Below are positions 1 to 9,655 of a stretch of 64,000 nt of DNA, one piece after another. Source of the DNA: UBA1275 sp002323515 (GTDB lineage: Bacteria > Bacteroidota > Rhodothermia > Balneolales > Balneolaceae). How positions within the stretch are numbered: the first letter of the stretch is position 1; every line of letters begins with the position of its first letter. Below the pieces are notes generated by a model. It was not told the DNA's origin. It did not search any database and saw only the letters and a list, made by a program, of their open reading frames with translations. The stretch lies in assembly GCA_964007875.1 (NCBI GenBank), contig CAXGAH010000002.1, positions 62,001 to 126,000 on the forward strand. Direction: 5' to 3'. A program made the translations under genes and the position numbers.

Positions 1-1
1 A

Positions 2-1732
2 ACTAATGATTTAGGATTTACGATAAACGAATTAAATATCGTTTTAAATTCAGGGGAAAATTTTGTTAATGAAGCTACCATAACAAATTTCAATACTAAC
101 ACATCAAGGAACGCAACCATAGCGTTTAATGCTGGTGATAAACTAGAAAACATAAACGTCGATGTTTCAGTTGTGTGGAATGCACAAGTTCTAACAGGAG
201 AAGTTAATTCACTTATAGTAAATGGTATAGAGGGTATTGACTTAGTGGCTTCTGAAGTAGAAGCTGCACTCGAACCTCAGGATTTCTCTACAAGTAATAC
301 TACTGATATTGAGACAGACGAATTTCAGTTTACCAGCACTGAACATTATGTAGAACTAGAGTCCGGTGTAATTGATATTGATCTTATTGTTAGCGATTTG
401 GACCTTACAGTGGAAGAGTTAGTTATTACATTTAATTCAATAAGAAAAGCTCCATATACAGAATCGGACGGATTAGTTATTTCTTATGTTGGTGAGGATA
501 AGATTGAAAGAAAATCAAGTACACCAGCAAAATCGATTGATTTAGCTGGATATAGATTATATGCCACTAATAATCAAGTTAGTTACTCAATAAGAGCAAT
601 TACTGAAAATACAAAAACGCTGCCTTCAAATGACAGATTTCGGAAGGTTAATGAATTGCATTCTGTATCATCTGGTGTTTCAATCACAAATATAAAAGTG
701 GCTGAAGCATACGGTGTTCTAAAATCTAAAACAGTACTATTGGGTGAAGATGACACTGCCAATGGTGCTGAAATCATTGATTTATATAATGAAACAGAAG
801 CAGAAATAATCGAGATCAGTGGATTAGAAGATTTATCGAGTAAACTGGAAAATTTAGAATTCACCCAAGCAAGATTATCAATTAATTATGCGTCAAACAT
901 AGGTTTATCTACATCAATTTATGCTTCAATAATGGGTATTGATGGCAATGATAATGAATTTTATTTAACTGGAAGTGAAGGTTCTTCAAATTTTGTAAGT
1001 GCATCTGATAACGTATCTGGACTGCAGAAAAATGGCATTGATTTGACTTCATCTGAGTTGGTTAAATTTGAAATATCTCCAAGTGTAACAGGAGAACTAA
1101 TAGAAGGTAGTATTGAATTTAACCAGAACAATTCAACAGTCATCGATTTCCTAAATAATTTACCTAAAGAAATTAGATTCATCGGCAAAGCAGTAATTAA
1201 TGAAGATGGTGGAGAGGCATTAATATCAACACCACTTGAATTTACTCCAAGTTTTGAAGTTGAGTTACCATTAGCTTTAAAAACATCTGATACGGCTACT
1301 TACACAGATACTCTAGAATCAGACGCCTTGGCTGACTTACCATCAGAGGATGATCCACTAGGTATTAATGGGGGTCAATTAATTATTAATTATGAAAATA
1401 GTATTCCTTTAAGTTTTGGAATTGAATTAACATTTTTGAATGAATCTAAAGAAAAATTAACTGATGTTCCGATGCTTAATGATGATCCAATTAATGTTCT
1501 AGCTTCAGCTATCGATGATTTAACGAAATACTCTAGCGAACCAAATATAAATAGTACTACTATATCACTCACAAAAGATCAGTTTGACCTATTTAACCAA
1601 ACAAAATATATAGTCTTCACAGCAAAACTAAATACCTCTAATAATTCGGAAATTAAATTAAGATCTTCAGATTCATTAATTGTTGATATTTCAGCAAGTT
1701 TAGAGTTGGAAAATGTGATAGGAGACAACTAG
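2..1732 (+). CDS. Surface/secreted protein of unknown function, 5' end outside window
   Basis: The reading frame is open from the first bases of the window, so the true start and any signal peptide lie upstream; the GTG at 173 is only an internal codon. The 576 visible residues are acidic, rich in Ser, Thr, Asn and Asp, poor in Cys, and alternate short beta-type segments with turns, as in large secreted or surface-anchored beta-sandwich proteins. I recognise no catalytic motif and no membrane span. The stop codon directly abuts the ATG of the next gene, a DUF5723 outer-membrane barrel, so the two are probably co-translated and may act together at the outer membrane. That link is inferred from context only. 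Confidence 0.8.
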   Translation, partial: TNDLGFTINELNIVLNSGENFVNEATITNFNTNTSRNATIAFNAGDKLENINVDVSVVWNAQVLTGEVNSLIVNGIEGIDLVASEVEAALEPQDFSTSNTTDIETDEFQFTSTEHYVELESGVIDIDLIVSDLDLTVEELVITFNSIRKAPYTESDGLVISYVGEDKIERKSSTPAKSIDLAGYRLYATNNQVSYSIRAITENTKTLPSNDRFRKVNELHSVSSGVSITNIKVAEAYGVLKSKTVLLGEDDTANGAEIIDLYNETEAEIIEISGLEDLSSKLENLEFTQARLSINYASNIGLSTSIYASIMGIDGNDNEFYLTGSEGSSNFVSASDNVSGLQKNGIDLTSSELVKFEISPSVTGELIEGSIEFNQNNSTVIDFLNNLPKEIRFIGKAVINEDGGEALISTPLEFTPSFEVELPLALKTSDTATYTDTLESDALADLPSEDDPLGINGGQLIINYENSIPLSFGIELTFLNESKEKLTDVPMLNDDPINVLASAIDDLTKYSSEPNINSTTISLTKDQFDLFNQTKYIVFTAKLNTSNNSEIKLRSSDSLIVDISASLELENVIGDN

Positions 1733-3298
1733 ATGAAAAACTATTGTAATAAATTAATTTCTTTAGCAATATTTATAGTTTTTTATTCTATAAATAATAA
1801 CACGAATGCACAAAATCGTCATTACAATGCGATGACCCTAGGTATGGGTGGGGGTGGAGTTGCATTAATTGATGGATATCATGCTAATTTCTTAAACCCA
1901 GCAAATCTTATGATAGATAATCATGAAGGATCTGTTTATCTAAATCAGCTTGGGTTTATGGGTACTGGAATTAGCCTAGACGGATCATTACTCAATATTA
2001 ATGTTTATAATGAGTATTTAACCAAAGGTTTGACAATTGAGGGACAAGTCCAAGAAGACATGCTAGATTCTTGGTTCGGAACAAATGACAAAGATCAGAG
2101 AGCTATTAATATATCAAATGACATAGTACCCTTTGGTTATTCGAAGAGAACAACCGGTGCAACTATGGGAGGAGAATCATTGCCCTTTTATAAGAGAGCA
2201 GGTTTTTCTATAGCAACTAGGATTAGAAACAATCAAGAATTTACAATAAATAGAGGCTTTGCTAATGTATTTTTCAGTGGATTAGACTCAGATAAATTTT
2301 TAGAGCCACATCCATTTGATCTTAACACCAAGTTTTTATCATATGCTGAAGTTTCAGTTGGATATGCAACAGCTTTGCCAATACCATTTAAAGGCATAAT
2401 TAAGAAGTTACCCCTCATTAATGATATTGATATATTTGTTGGTATTGCACCTAAATATTTAATAGGCATACAATCATTTGAATTGGACTTTACATCAACA
2501 CTCCAAGTTAACTCTCCCTTCGTCAAGGGTAACATGATTATCCACGATTTTGATTACAAATTATATACTTATGGAGAGATATCGGACAATTTGGAAGAAT
2601 ATGCAGAAAAAAAATCAGATGGTAAAGATCCTTTGCTTGCTGACTATACTGGTTATAGTGGTTCTGATATAGGAACCCTTGGGTCAGGCTTTGGTCTAGA
2701 TTTAGGTGTAACGCTGGCCATGGATGTTTCACTACCTATTTTGAATGTATTAGACAAAAATCAGCAATTAAGAGTTTCTCTATCATTAACTGATCAAGGA
2801 ACAATATCATACAACAATAATCCTATGGTGTTCAATGGAAAAGGTACCTTTGAATTTGATCCCGACATAGGAGATGAAGATCCTAGTGATTTCTTTAATG
2901 ATTTAGCTGATAGTCTACAAAATGATATTTATGGCAACTTTACTTCAGAAAGTTCTGTTGAAAAGTCTTATGAATTACCGGCAACAGTAAATCTAGGAGC
3001 AGCTTTAATAGTAGGTAAATTACTTGTTTCGGGTGATATTTCATATGGATTTAATGACATTAGCAATAACGTTACTGAACCTATCTTTACTTTTGGTACA
3101 CAATATAGATTTTTCGATTTCATCCCTTTAAGATTTGGTACTCGAATAGGTGGTGGAACATCTACTGCTTTTTCCACTGGTTTTGGGATTGATTTAAAAA
3201 ATCTTGAGTTTTCTGTAGGAGGACTTATAGTTACAGACTCAAGTATTGGTGGAGCTAGTTTAACTGGCGTATTAAGTGGGCTAATTCTTCGATTCTAA
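1733..3298 (+). CDS. DUF5723 family outer-membrane beta-barrel protein
   Basis: This is a 521-residue protein with an N-terminal signal peptide (basic start, hydrophobic core, cleavage expected near residue 27 after NTNA). The mature N-terminus carries the pattern MTLGMGGGGVALIDG followed by NFLNPANL, typical of DUF5723 and the wider FadL/PorV-like barrel superfamily. The rest shows repeated amphipathic strands and the chain ends in an aromatic residue (LILRF), as expected for insertion by the BAM machinery. It starts at the base after the upstream stop codon, so it is translationally linked to that secreted protein. The substrate is unknown; transport of a hydrophobic compound or docking of a surface protein are both possible. 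Confidence 0.82.
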   Translation: MKNYCNKLISLAIFIVFYSINNNTNAQNRHYNAMTLGMGGGGVALIDGYHANFLNPANLMIDNHEGSVYLNQLGFMGTGISLDGSLLNINVYNEYLTKGLTIEGQVQEDMLDSWFGTNDKDQRAINISNDIVPFGYSKRTTGATMGGESLPFYKRAGFSIATRIRNNQEFTINRGFANVFFSGLDSDKFLEPHPFDLNTKFLSYAEVSVGYATALPIPFKGIIKKLPLINDIDIFVGIAPKYLIGIQSFELDFTSTLQVNSPFVKGNMIIHDFDYKLYTYGEISDNLEEYAEKKSDGKDPLLADYTGYSGSDIGTLGSGFGLDLGVTLAMDVSLPILNVLDKNQQLRVSLSLTDQGTISYNNNPMVFNGKGTFEFDPDIGDEDPSDFFNDLADSLQNDIYGNFTSESSVEKSYELPATVNLGAALIVGKLLVSGDISYGFNDISNNVTEPIFTFGTQYRFFDFIPLRFGTRIGGGTSTAFSTGFGIDLKNLEFSVGGLIVTDSSIGGASLTGVLSGLILRF

Positions 3299-3309
3299 AT
3301 AACTATTAA

Positions 3310-4485
3310 TTACTTGAATCTGCTCAATCTTACTTCTTTTGAAAGAAAACCTTTTCCACATAAATAGTTTGAGAATACCTTTGCATAGTAATGACTATTT
3401 AAAAGCCCTTTTGAGCCTAAGCCTCTAAACACGTAATGGCCCTTATAAGTAGGTAATTCATCTATAATAGGCATTCTATCCGGTGTAGAAAATCGGAACC
3501 CTGCCCACATAGATTCTTGAACAATTCTGCTAGATAGATTCTTGTGTATTCTATCCAATTTATTTTTTAGATATAGGGTACCTTTAAGATCCGGTTTTGA
3601 GCTAGAAAATCGATGTTCATAGGTGCTTCCCATGACTAAATTACGACCATCCAAAGAACATAAGTACCCCTGTGCGCTAATGGCATATTCTTTCAAAAAT
3701 GAGCTCCATTTATTTGTTTGATTACCTTGATTTGTGACCACCTGTATGGGTAAATTATCCTCATAAGTTGAATCTACTAACTTAAATTGCAAGGTTTGTC
3801 CCTTCACTATTATACCAGGTATCATTGCTTTAATCATTTCTTCCGCACCGGTGCAGTGGATAATGATATCCGCTTGCATCTCAGTAGCTTCATCTCTAAA
3901 TACCCAGTAATTGGGGTCTGCGAGTTGTTCAGCATTACCCATTTTATGTGACTGAGATGTAAAGCTCTCATACTCTTCCAGTAATGAAAAGTTAGGATGA
4001 TCACTTAGCCAATTTATCAGATTTTGAAGGTACATTTTAGGATTAACTACATACCCATTGTGTACAATCAAGGCTCCAAAGCTAGGGTTAATCAAAGGAA
4101 ATCGTTCGGCTACTTCTTTCGCAGTCACCCATTCTGCAACTCCTTTTACCCATTGATCTGAAAGATAATTTTTGTGGGTTTTTTGAGCTATTTCTGCGTT
4201 AAAGCAAGGTCGGATTATACCTCTGTTTTGAATAAGATCGTGCGCGTTGGAAAACGGACTTAACAGTTGTAAGGCGTCTATTTGGGCAATTGACTCTAAA
4301 CTTTTAAATCCTTTTTTAGCAAACCTACCTGTTGCAGGATTTATCATTGCTAGGGGAGTACCTGAGGCCCCAGATCCAATGGTATTACGTTCAACTAAAA
4401 GTACTCGTTTACCTTGCATAATTAAATAATAAGCAAGTAAACAACCTGAGAGTCCTCCACCTATGATTCCGTAGTCAAAACGCAT
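3310..4485 (-). CDS. FAD-dependent oxidoreductase (DAO family, MnmC C-domain-like)
   Basis: A 391-residue single-domain flavoenzyme. The N-terminal FAD-binding Rossmann motif GGGLSG lies at residues 8-13 and is followed by the ERNTIGSGASG segment typical of the D-amino-acid oxidase fold. The C-terminal part has a TPDRMPIIDELP motif and GLGSKGLL, which closely resemble the oxidase half of MnmC, the enzyme that removes the carboxymethyl group from cmnm5s2U34 in tRNA. A stand-alone MnmC(o)-type activity is therefore my best guess, but a ThiO-like amine oxidase is possible. It faces the DUF5723 gene tail to tail with 11 bases between stop codons, and has its own upstream spacer of about 120 bases. 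Confidence 0.75.
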   Translation of the reverse strand: MRFDYGIIGGGLSGCLLAYYLIMQGKRVLLVERNTIGSGASGTPLAMINPATGRFAKKGFKSLESIAQIDALQLLSPFSNAHDLIQNRGIIRPCFNAEIAQKTHKNYLSDQWVKGVAEWVTAKEVAERFPLINPSFGALIVHNGYVVNPKMYLQNLINWLSDHPNFSLLEEYESFTSQSHKMGNAEQLADPNYWVFRDEATEMQADIIIHCTGAEEMIKAMIPGIIVKGQTLQFKLVDSTYEDNLPIQVVTNQGNQTNKWSSFLKEYAISAQGYLCSLDGRNLVMGSTYEHRFSSSKPDLKGTLYLKNKLDRIHKNLSSRIVQESMWAGFRFSTPDRMPIIDELPTYKGHYVFRGLGSKGLLNSHYYAKVFSNYLCGKGFLSKEVRLSRFK

Positions 4486-4605
4486 AAAGTGTACCTTCTA
4501 TTTAATTGAAAAGCAACCGAAGTTTAGAGACATTAGTATAGCATGTATTAAGCAGATTTGTGCTATGCTATCCAGCTCTTATTGAATGTAGGTGAAGCTA
4601 TATTG

Positions 4606-5214
4606 TTATCCGCGATAGTTCCTACGTTCGATTAGTTTTTTAATTTTTTTGTTTCCAATCCAAACTTTAACGTTCGTTTCTATATCGATGAGTTCTAAAT
4701 TCACGGTATAGAATATAGCAGTGGTTCGACCATCGGGTGCATCATCTAGAATAGAACTGATATTTCCGATGAGCATATAATCGGCACCTAGCTCTCTTGC
4801 CATAGCACTTATGCTCTCTAGGGAGGAGTAGCTTTGCTGGTCTAGTCGCTCATCTCTAATTTCCATTCGTTCTGATACATTTGCAACTAAGGTTACTGAT
4901 CCAGAATTAACGAATGCCCGTTCCATTTCTTTCGTGATTACTTCGGTATCGATGTGTTCCATACTTTCGTTTCGAACGGTTCCAACGATAACAACAGGTG
5001 GTTTTTCTGCAGATTCAGTGTAGTTGCTTAACCATCGATTACTTAGGGCATCACCAATCATTTCCTCGGAGACCAATCGGGCGTCTGTGTCATTCCATTT
5101 ACCGGATAATTCGGTTGTGCTATTGGGGGATATTCGGCTGATAGTATTTACTGGTTTACATTGAATGCCAATGATTAGAAGAACAAAAAGGCTAAGGCTA
5201 ATGGTTGTTTTCAT
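4606..5214 (-). CDS. LpoB-like penicillin-binding protein activator lipoprotein
   Basis: A 202-residue exported protein of the LpoB/COG3417 family. The first 19 residues form a short hydrophobic signal ending in GIQC; Gln before the Cys makes the lipobox non-canonical, so lipidation is likely but not certain. The fold signature is visible: ALSNRWL, then VVIVGTVRNES, the ITKEMERAF helix, GADYMLIGNISS and a terminal VWIGNKKIKK. In gammaproteobacteria LpoB is an outer-membrane lipoprotein that reaches through peptidoglycan to stimulate PBP1b. It lies 68 bases downstream of a COG3014-type lipoprotein on the same strand, a pairing also seen elsewhere. Activation of a class A PBP is inferred; no PBP gene is present in the window. 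Confidence 0.75.
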   Translation of the reverse strand: MKTTISLSLFVLLIIGIQCKPVNTISRISPNSTTELSGKWNDTDARLVSEEMIGDALSNRWLSNYTESAEKPPVVIVGTVRNESMEHIDTEVITKEMERAFVNSGSVTLVANVSERMEIRDERLDQQSYSSLESISAMARELGADYMLIGNISSILDDAPDGRTTAIFYTVNLELIDIETNVKVWIGNKKIKKLIERRNYRG

Positions 5215-5282
5215 AGTGGGATTATTTTGCGTTAGTAATCTGTGAATAATAATACGAGTTCATATGCTTAGTAGCTACTGCA

Positions 5283-6641
5283 TTAATATGCTAGATGCGT
5301 TTCAAGCAGGTGTACTGACTGTCTCTGGTTGATTTGAACGTCTCTAAATTCGGAGTATATGGGTAGCCCTTGTTTGTTTATATATCGAATCTCGATTTCA
5401 TATGACCCTGGATCTAATTGGAAGGCATGGGTAAATACATTTCCAGGAAGGCTAGACCAGGAACGTAGGTCTGCTTTTTCAGAAACTTCTTTATAAAGGT
5501 CTCCTGCAAATTCTAAGGCATGGGTAAAAAAAGAATTTTCCTCTTCCGGCATATTCTCAACCCATCGCGTACCAGAATATTTTGATATAGCTCGTAGTAC
5601 TGCTCGCCCGTATATAATGGGCATTTTTGAAGTGTAAACTTCTTGGGCTACTTTGTGCATTGATTCAAGTAGTATACTGTGTCCAATTAGAGAGTCTTCA
5701 ACCCAAATTTGAACTCTCATTATCTCCGACCGATAAGGATTAAGAATAGGTAGGGTTACCTTTAGCTCAGTCTCCCAATACTCATTATAGACCCGCAGGT
5801 CTTGTTGTATTTTTTCAGGAGCCATACCTGTGAAACTCAGCAGAAGTACGTTATTATTTGGGCCTAAATTCCATTCTGGTGTTATATTTCTATTTGATTG
5901 TGTGAGACTGGTGTCCGATTGTGACCAAAAATTAATTAGGTTGTAGTGTTCATTCATGGCTTTATTGAATTGCTCACGCTCTATCCGAGCGGCATCTACA
6001 ATACCCAAGGCTGCAAATAGATTAGCGGCTAGGTACCGAGCAAATGGAGAGTTTTGCACGTTTATGTCCTTGGTATCCCAGGCGATTGAGCTGTCCAGGG
6101 TGTCTAAACTAGCATATGTGTCGGCAAGCCCTCGCAGTCGAGTATTGAGTTGGTCAATTTTATAGACCATTTTTCGAATTTCGACAAGACTAGCATCTAT
6201 TTTGTTTAAATGGATATAGTTTAAGGCCTTGAAGGCATGAAGATAGAATTCTTCGTAGGGTTCTCCGTCATATTGAAGTTGATTATCGTTTCCAAGGAAA
6301 GCATAAACACCCCGACTAACACTTTTAGTGAAGGCCTGTTCTATGGCGATTTCAGCATCTGAAAAATACATATTACTCTCTTCATAGGCACCATTGTAAT
6401 GGTTTAACATGCCCATTTCTAGATTCCAGAGGATAGAATCTTTTTCTTTATAGATCTCTTTTTTCTTTGATTCTTCTAAACTGACAATAGCCTCACTATA
6501 TCGCTGATCATACACTGCGTCTTTAATCTCCTCTTGTGTTTCATCTAAAAGGTATGAGGCACAGGATACCTGAAATAAAAATAAACACAGTAACCAAAAA
6601 ACTGAAGTCATTCGTCGTTTTAAGAAGAATACATGAGGCAT
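5283..6641 (-). CDS. COG3014-like lipoprotein with TPR-type helices
   Basis: A 452-residue protein with a KRR-containing n-region, a hydrophobic stretch and a lipobox-like VSC near residue 27, so probably an outer-membrane lipoprotein. Residues of roughly 30-230 are helical and TPR-like, including a segment on growth of a per-cell array (EAFKAL/YIHLNKIDASLVEIRKM). The second half has beta-rich segments with LLLSFTGMAPEKIQQ and RAVLRAISKY, and ends with a carbohydrate- or peptide-domain-like beta region. This layout matches the uncharacterised COG3014 family, which often sits next to LpoB genes, as it does here. Role: probably envelope biogenesis. A second Met at residue 11 is an alternative start, but the first retains the basic n-region. 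Confidence 0.68.
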   Translation of the reverse strand: MPHVFFLKRRMTSVFWLLCLFLFQVSCASYLLDETQEEIKDAVYDQRYSEAIVSLEESKKKEIYKEKDSILWNLEMGMLNHYNGAYEESNMYFSDAEIAIEQAFTKSVSRGVYAFLGNDNQLQYDGEPYEEFYLHAFKALNYIHLNKIDASLVEIRKMVYKIDQLNTRLRGLADTYASLDTLDSSIAWDTKDINVQNSPFARYLAANLFAALGIVDAARIEREQFNKAMNEHYNLINFWSQSDTSLTQSNRNITPEWNLGPNNNVLLLSFTGMAPEKIQQDLRVYNEYWETELKVTLPILNPYRSEIMRVQIWVEDSLIGHSILLESMHKVAQEVYTSKMPIIYGRAVLRAISKYSGTRWVENMPEEENSFFTHALEFAGDLYKEVSEKADLRSWSSLPGNVFTHAFQLDPGSYEIEIRYINKQGLPIYSEFRDVQINQRQSVHLLETHLAY

Positions 6642-6748
6642 TTTAACTACGGATGAAGTTGATAATTGTGGTATTATTCATCGGTGGAAGTATACAAAAC
6701 TTTCAGTGCAACCTTTTATATTGTAGTGTGAAACATGAAAAAATTACC

Positions 6749-8383
6749 ATGAATTATTTATCCGGTTTAACGAAGATTTGCCTGGTTTTGTTACTGTTTA
6801 CTTTGCATTCCTGTGCAACTCCTCTTGCTCCGACGGGAGGGCCAACGGACAAAGAAGGTCCTAGTATAATTTGGACTGTACCGCAAAATCTACAGACAGG
6901 CGTCAGCTCGCAACGCGTAGAAATTGAGTTTTCAGAATATGTGAATCGAAACTCTTTGTCGTCTAATTTACAAATCGAGCCTGATATCGGTATCGATTAT
7001 CAATTATCCTGGAAAAAAAAGACATTATTTATCGATTTTGACTCACCTTTACCTGATTCAACTACACTCTTAATTACCTTAGGCAATAAAGTCTCAGATA
7101 CACGAAATAATGTCATGGGTGCCTCTGAGGTCATTGCCTTTTCAACAGGGGATCAAATAGACACAGGTGGCTTGATAGGTAAAGTATTGAATGCAGAAAC
7201 GGGAAAAGGCCTTGAAGGAAAGAAAGTATTTTTATTTCCCAATACGTATGATGTACAGCAAAAAGCACTTTATCGAACGGAAACGGACACTGGAGGTACG
7301 TTTCGATTTAACTACGTACGTGAAACTGAGTACAGTATTGTTCATTTTGAAGATCGCAACAGAAATAAAATCTGGGACTCATCGTTGGAATCTGCTCATG
7401 CTTTTAATATTCGTTCACTTAATGTGCAGAACGGGGTTATTGACACCTTAGCTTCCATTTACGTAATGGAGGCAGACACTATGCGTCCGGAGGTTTTAGG
7501 GGTAGGTTTACTTTCGAACAGTCGACTTCGAATTCGTTTTTCCGAGGCACTTTTGAATGAATTTACGGGTCAAATTACCTTAGAAGCAGGCTTTGATGAA
7601 ACTGAGTTTTCAGCTACACCTTTGTATATAGCACCAGCAGATCCTAGCATTGTTTTTGCACAATCTAGTAGGCCGCTTCTGCAGGATAGCACGTATGAAT
7701 TAAGAGTAAGAGGTTTTGAGGACTCGTTTGGTAATGCTATGGAACCCTTTACTCAAGATCTCCTTGGTTCAGGAGCGGCAGATACAACGATTCAACGATT
7801 TATCGGGGTGCGTCCTGAAGGTATATTAGGAATGAGGGATTCTGTGGAGTTGCAGTACGCTGCGCCTATTCGTAATGCTGCCATTATCGACTCCCTACGA
7901 ATTATAGAAGGTGTGGTAGAACGCGAGAGCTGGTCTAAGGGCATTATTACAACGAATCGTTTGGTTCTGTATCCTGATACAGAGTGGTTGGATGGGGTAG
8001 ATTACCAATTTCTGGCTTGGAACCCTAGAACTCAACGAAGGGTGTTGGCACCTTATTCAGTTTCTGGTCCGAGTAATTGGGGAGCAATAGAACTAATTGA
8101 AATGATATCCACTAACGATTCTTCTTCCACAGAACCTGTTACATATGAACTACGCACTCAGGAAGGTCGACTAATCAAACAAGGCCAGTTCTTAGAACGT
8201 TTTCAATTAGACTCACTGAGCGCATCTACCTACAGTCTTCGGCTATATTTGGACTCCAATGCTAACCAGAGATGGGATGAAGGCAGTTGGCTACCTTATA
8301 ATAAGCCTGAGAGCCTAATCATTCGCAAGTCAATTATAATTCAACCAGGATTTAGCTCAACTATTCGATTTAGTTTTAACTAA
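6749..8383 (+). CDS. Ig-like (SbsA/Big_5) domain lipoprotein
   Basis: I start this at the ATG at 6749, not the upstream in-frame ATG at 6653, because only the later start gives a clean lipoprotein signal ending in LHSC about 22 residues in, and because it leaves a normal 107-base divergent promoter region. The resulting 544-residue protein begins after the Cys with ATPLAPTGGPTDKEGP, a hallmark of a widespread Bacteroidota family. An SbsA-type Ig-like domain (residues about 30-125) follows, then a carboxypeptidase-regulatory-like beta domain, more Ig-like strands and a C-terminal beta domain. The protein is probably surface or periplasmic with a structural role. Its stop overlaps the next start as TAATG, implying coupled translation with the glycosyltransferase. 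Confidence 0.8.
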   Translation: MNYLSGLTKICLVLLLFTLHSCATPLAPTGGPTDKEGPSIIWTVPQNLQTGVSSQRVEIEFSEYVNRNSLSSNLQIEPDIGIDYQLSWKKKTLFIDFDSPLPDSTTLLITLGNKVSDTRNNVMGASEVIAFSTGDQIDTGGLIGKVLNAETGKGLEGKKVFLFPNTYDVQQKALYRTETDTGGTFRFNYVRETEYSIVHFEDRNRNKIWDSSLESAHAFNIRSLNVQNGVIDTLASIYVMEADTMRPEVLGVGLLSNSRLRIRFSEALLNEFTGQITLEAGFDETEFSATPLYIAPADPSIVFAQSSRPLLQDSTYELRVRGFEDSFGNAMEPFTQDLLGSGAADTTIQRFIGVRPEGILGMRDSVELQYAAPIRNAAIIDSLRIIEGVVERESWSKGIITTNRLVLYPDTEWLDGVDYQFLAWNPRTQRRVLAPYSVSGPSNWGAIELIEMISTNDSSSTEPVTYELRTQEGRLIKQGQFLERFQLDSLSASTYSLRLYLDSNANQRWDEGSWLPYNKPESLIIRKSIIIQPGFSSTIRFSFN

Positions 8384-9651
8384 TGAAAGCTCTGTTTTTT
8401 TGTTTGGTATGGCCAGAACCATCCTCATCTGCAGCTGGTGTGCGGTTGGATTATCTGATCAGGTTGTTTATTAGAGAAGGCTTTGAACTCCACCTTAGTT
8501 CAACTTCGGAGCAGGGGCCTTATTCGGCCTTGTATGAAGATCTAGACGGGGTTTATAGGCACAACTTAGATCCTAACAGTAGTGAGACTAGTGCTAAATT
8601 AGCCCAAATAAATCCGGATGTGGTTGTTTTTGATCGATATCCGACCGAAGAGCAATTTTCGTGGCATGTAATGGAAGCTTGCCCTAAGGCAATTCGAATA
8701 TTAGATACTGAAGACTTACATGGTTTACGTCGTGCCAGGCAACTAACCCTAAAAGAGCTAGAAAATAAGGGGAGGCTGACTCATTTATATGTGGCTGAGC
8801 ATGAAATCAAACCTACATCTGTTTACAACACTATTGCGCTTCGTGAGATGGTAAGCATGCACCGATCAGATCTGAGTCTTGTGGTATCTGATGTTGAACT
8901 TTCCTATGCAGAAAAGTATTATGGCATACCGACCAATCAACTAATGTATCTGCCTATACTTTCTAGTAGACTATTTGGGCAATTAAATAATGATATGAGT
9001 ACTGATGCATGCTTCATTGGCAATTTCAAGCATGCACCCAACAGAGATGCTGTACATTTTTTACGGTATCAATTATGGCCACATATTAATAAAACGTTGA
9101 GTGGTCAAGGGGATGCAAATAGTGAGTGTCATATTTATGGAGCGTATATGGATGCAACAATGGAGCGCCTACATAATCCATCGATAGGTTTTCATATGAA
9201 GGGTAGGGTTGATGATGTGTACTCAACTATGGCAGGATATGGAGTTTTGTTAGCTCCTTTACGCTTTGGTGCAGGAGTAAAGGGAAAAATATTGGATGCC
9301 ATCTCAATGGAATTACCTGTCGTAACTACTCCTATAGGTAGTGAAGGGCTTAGTGTACACTTAGATGGAGTAGATTTTCCTGGTTATGTAGCCAAAACAG
9401 TAGAAGAATTTAAGCAATCAGCGGTGAAATGCTTGGGTACATCTGCACAAAACAGATGGAATTTTCCTGACTATAAAAAATTAGTGCAGCGTCTAGATAC
9501 GGAATATGGGAATTCATTTATTGCCAAAGTGAATAACTTGATAGAGGGGAAGAACAGAATTCAACACCCAATCAAGGTTATGCTAGAACAGAACTCACAG
9601 TTAGCGCATCGCTACTTATCGAAATATATTCAGCTTAAAAATGAGGGCTGA
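8383..9651 (+). CDS. Glycosyltransferase, GT4-like
   Basis: A 422-residue cytosolic protein with a GT-B outline. The N-domain starts with a beta strand and a SSSAAGVRL loop as in GT4 enzymes. The C-domain contains DACFIGNFKHAPNRDAV, the MKGRVDDVYSTMA segment and LAPLRFGAGVKGKILDA, the nucleotide-sugar-binding region in which the last Glu-containing motif is replaced by GAGVKGKI, as in many capsule and LPS transferases. No signal or membrane span is visible. It overlaps the upstream lipoprotein gene by one base. Donor and acceptor are unknown; a role in surface glycan or glycoprotein assembly is plausible. It ends five bases from the stop of the convergent TPR gene. Confidence 0.85.
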   Translation: MKALFFCLVWPEPSSSAAGVRLDYLIRLFIREGFELHLSSTSEQGPYSALYEDLDGVYRHNLDPNSSETSAKLAQINPDVVVFDRYPTEEQFSWHVMEACPKAIRILDTEDLHGLRRARQLTLKELENKGRLTHLYVAEHEIKPTSVYNTIALREMVSMHRSDLSLVVSDVELSYAEKYYGIPTNQLMYLPILSSRLFGQLNNDMSTDACFIGNFKHAPNRDAVHFLRYQLWPHINKTLSGQGDANSECHIYGAYMDATMERLHNPSIGFHMKGRVDDVYSTMAGYGVLLAPLRFGAGVKGKILDAISMELPVVTTPIGSEGLSVHLDGVDFPGYVAKTVEEFKQSAVKCLGTSAQNRWNFPDYKKLVQRLDTEYGNSFIAKVNNLIEGKNRIQHPIKVMLEQNSQLAHRYLSKYIQLKNEG

Positions 9652-9655
9652 GTAT

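Noticed and set aside
173..1732. GTG at 173 as the start of the first gene
   Set aside because: The frame is open to the window edge with the same composition, so the gene is simply cut.
6653..6748. ATG at 6653 as start of the Ig-like lipoprotein
   Set aside because: It would hide the lipoprotein signal inside the chain and leave only 11 bases for two divergent promoters.
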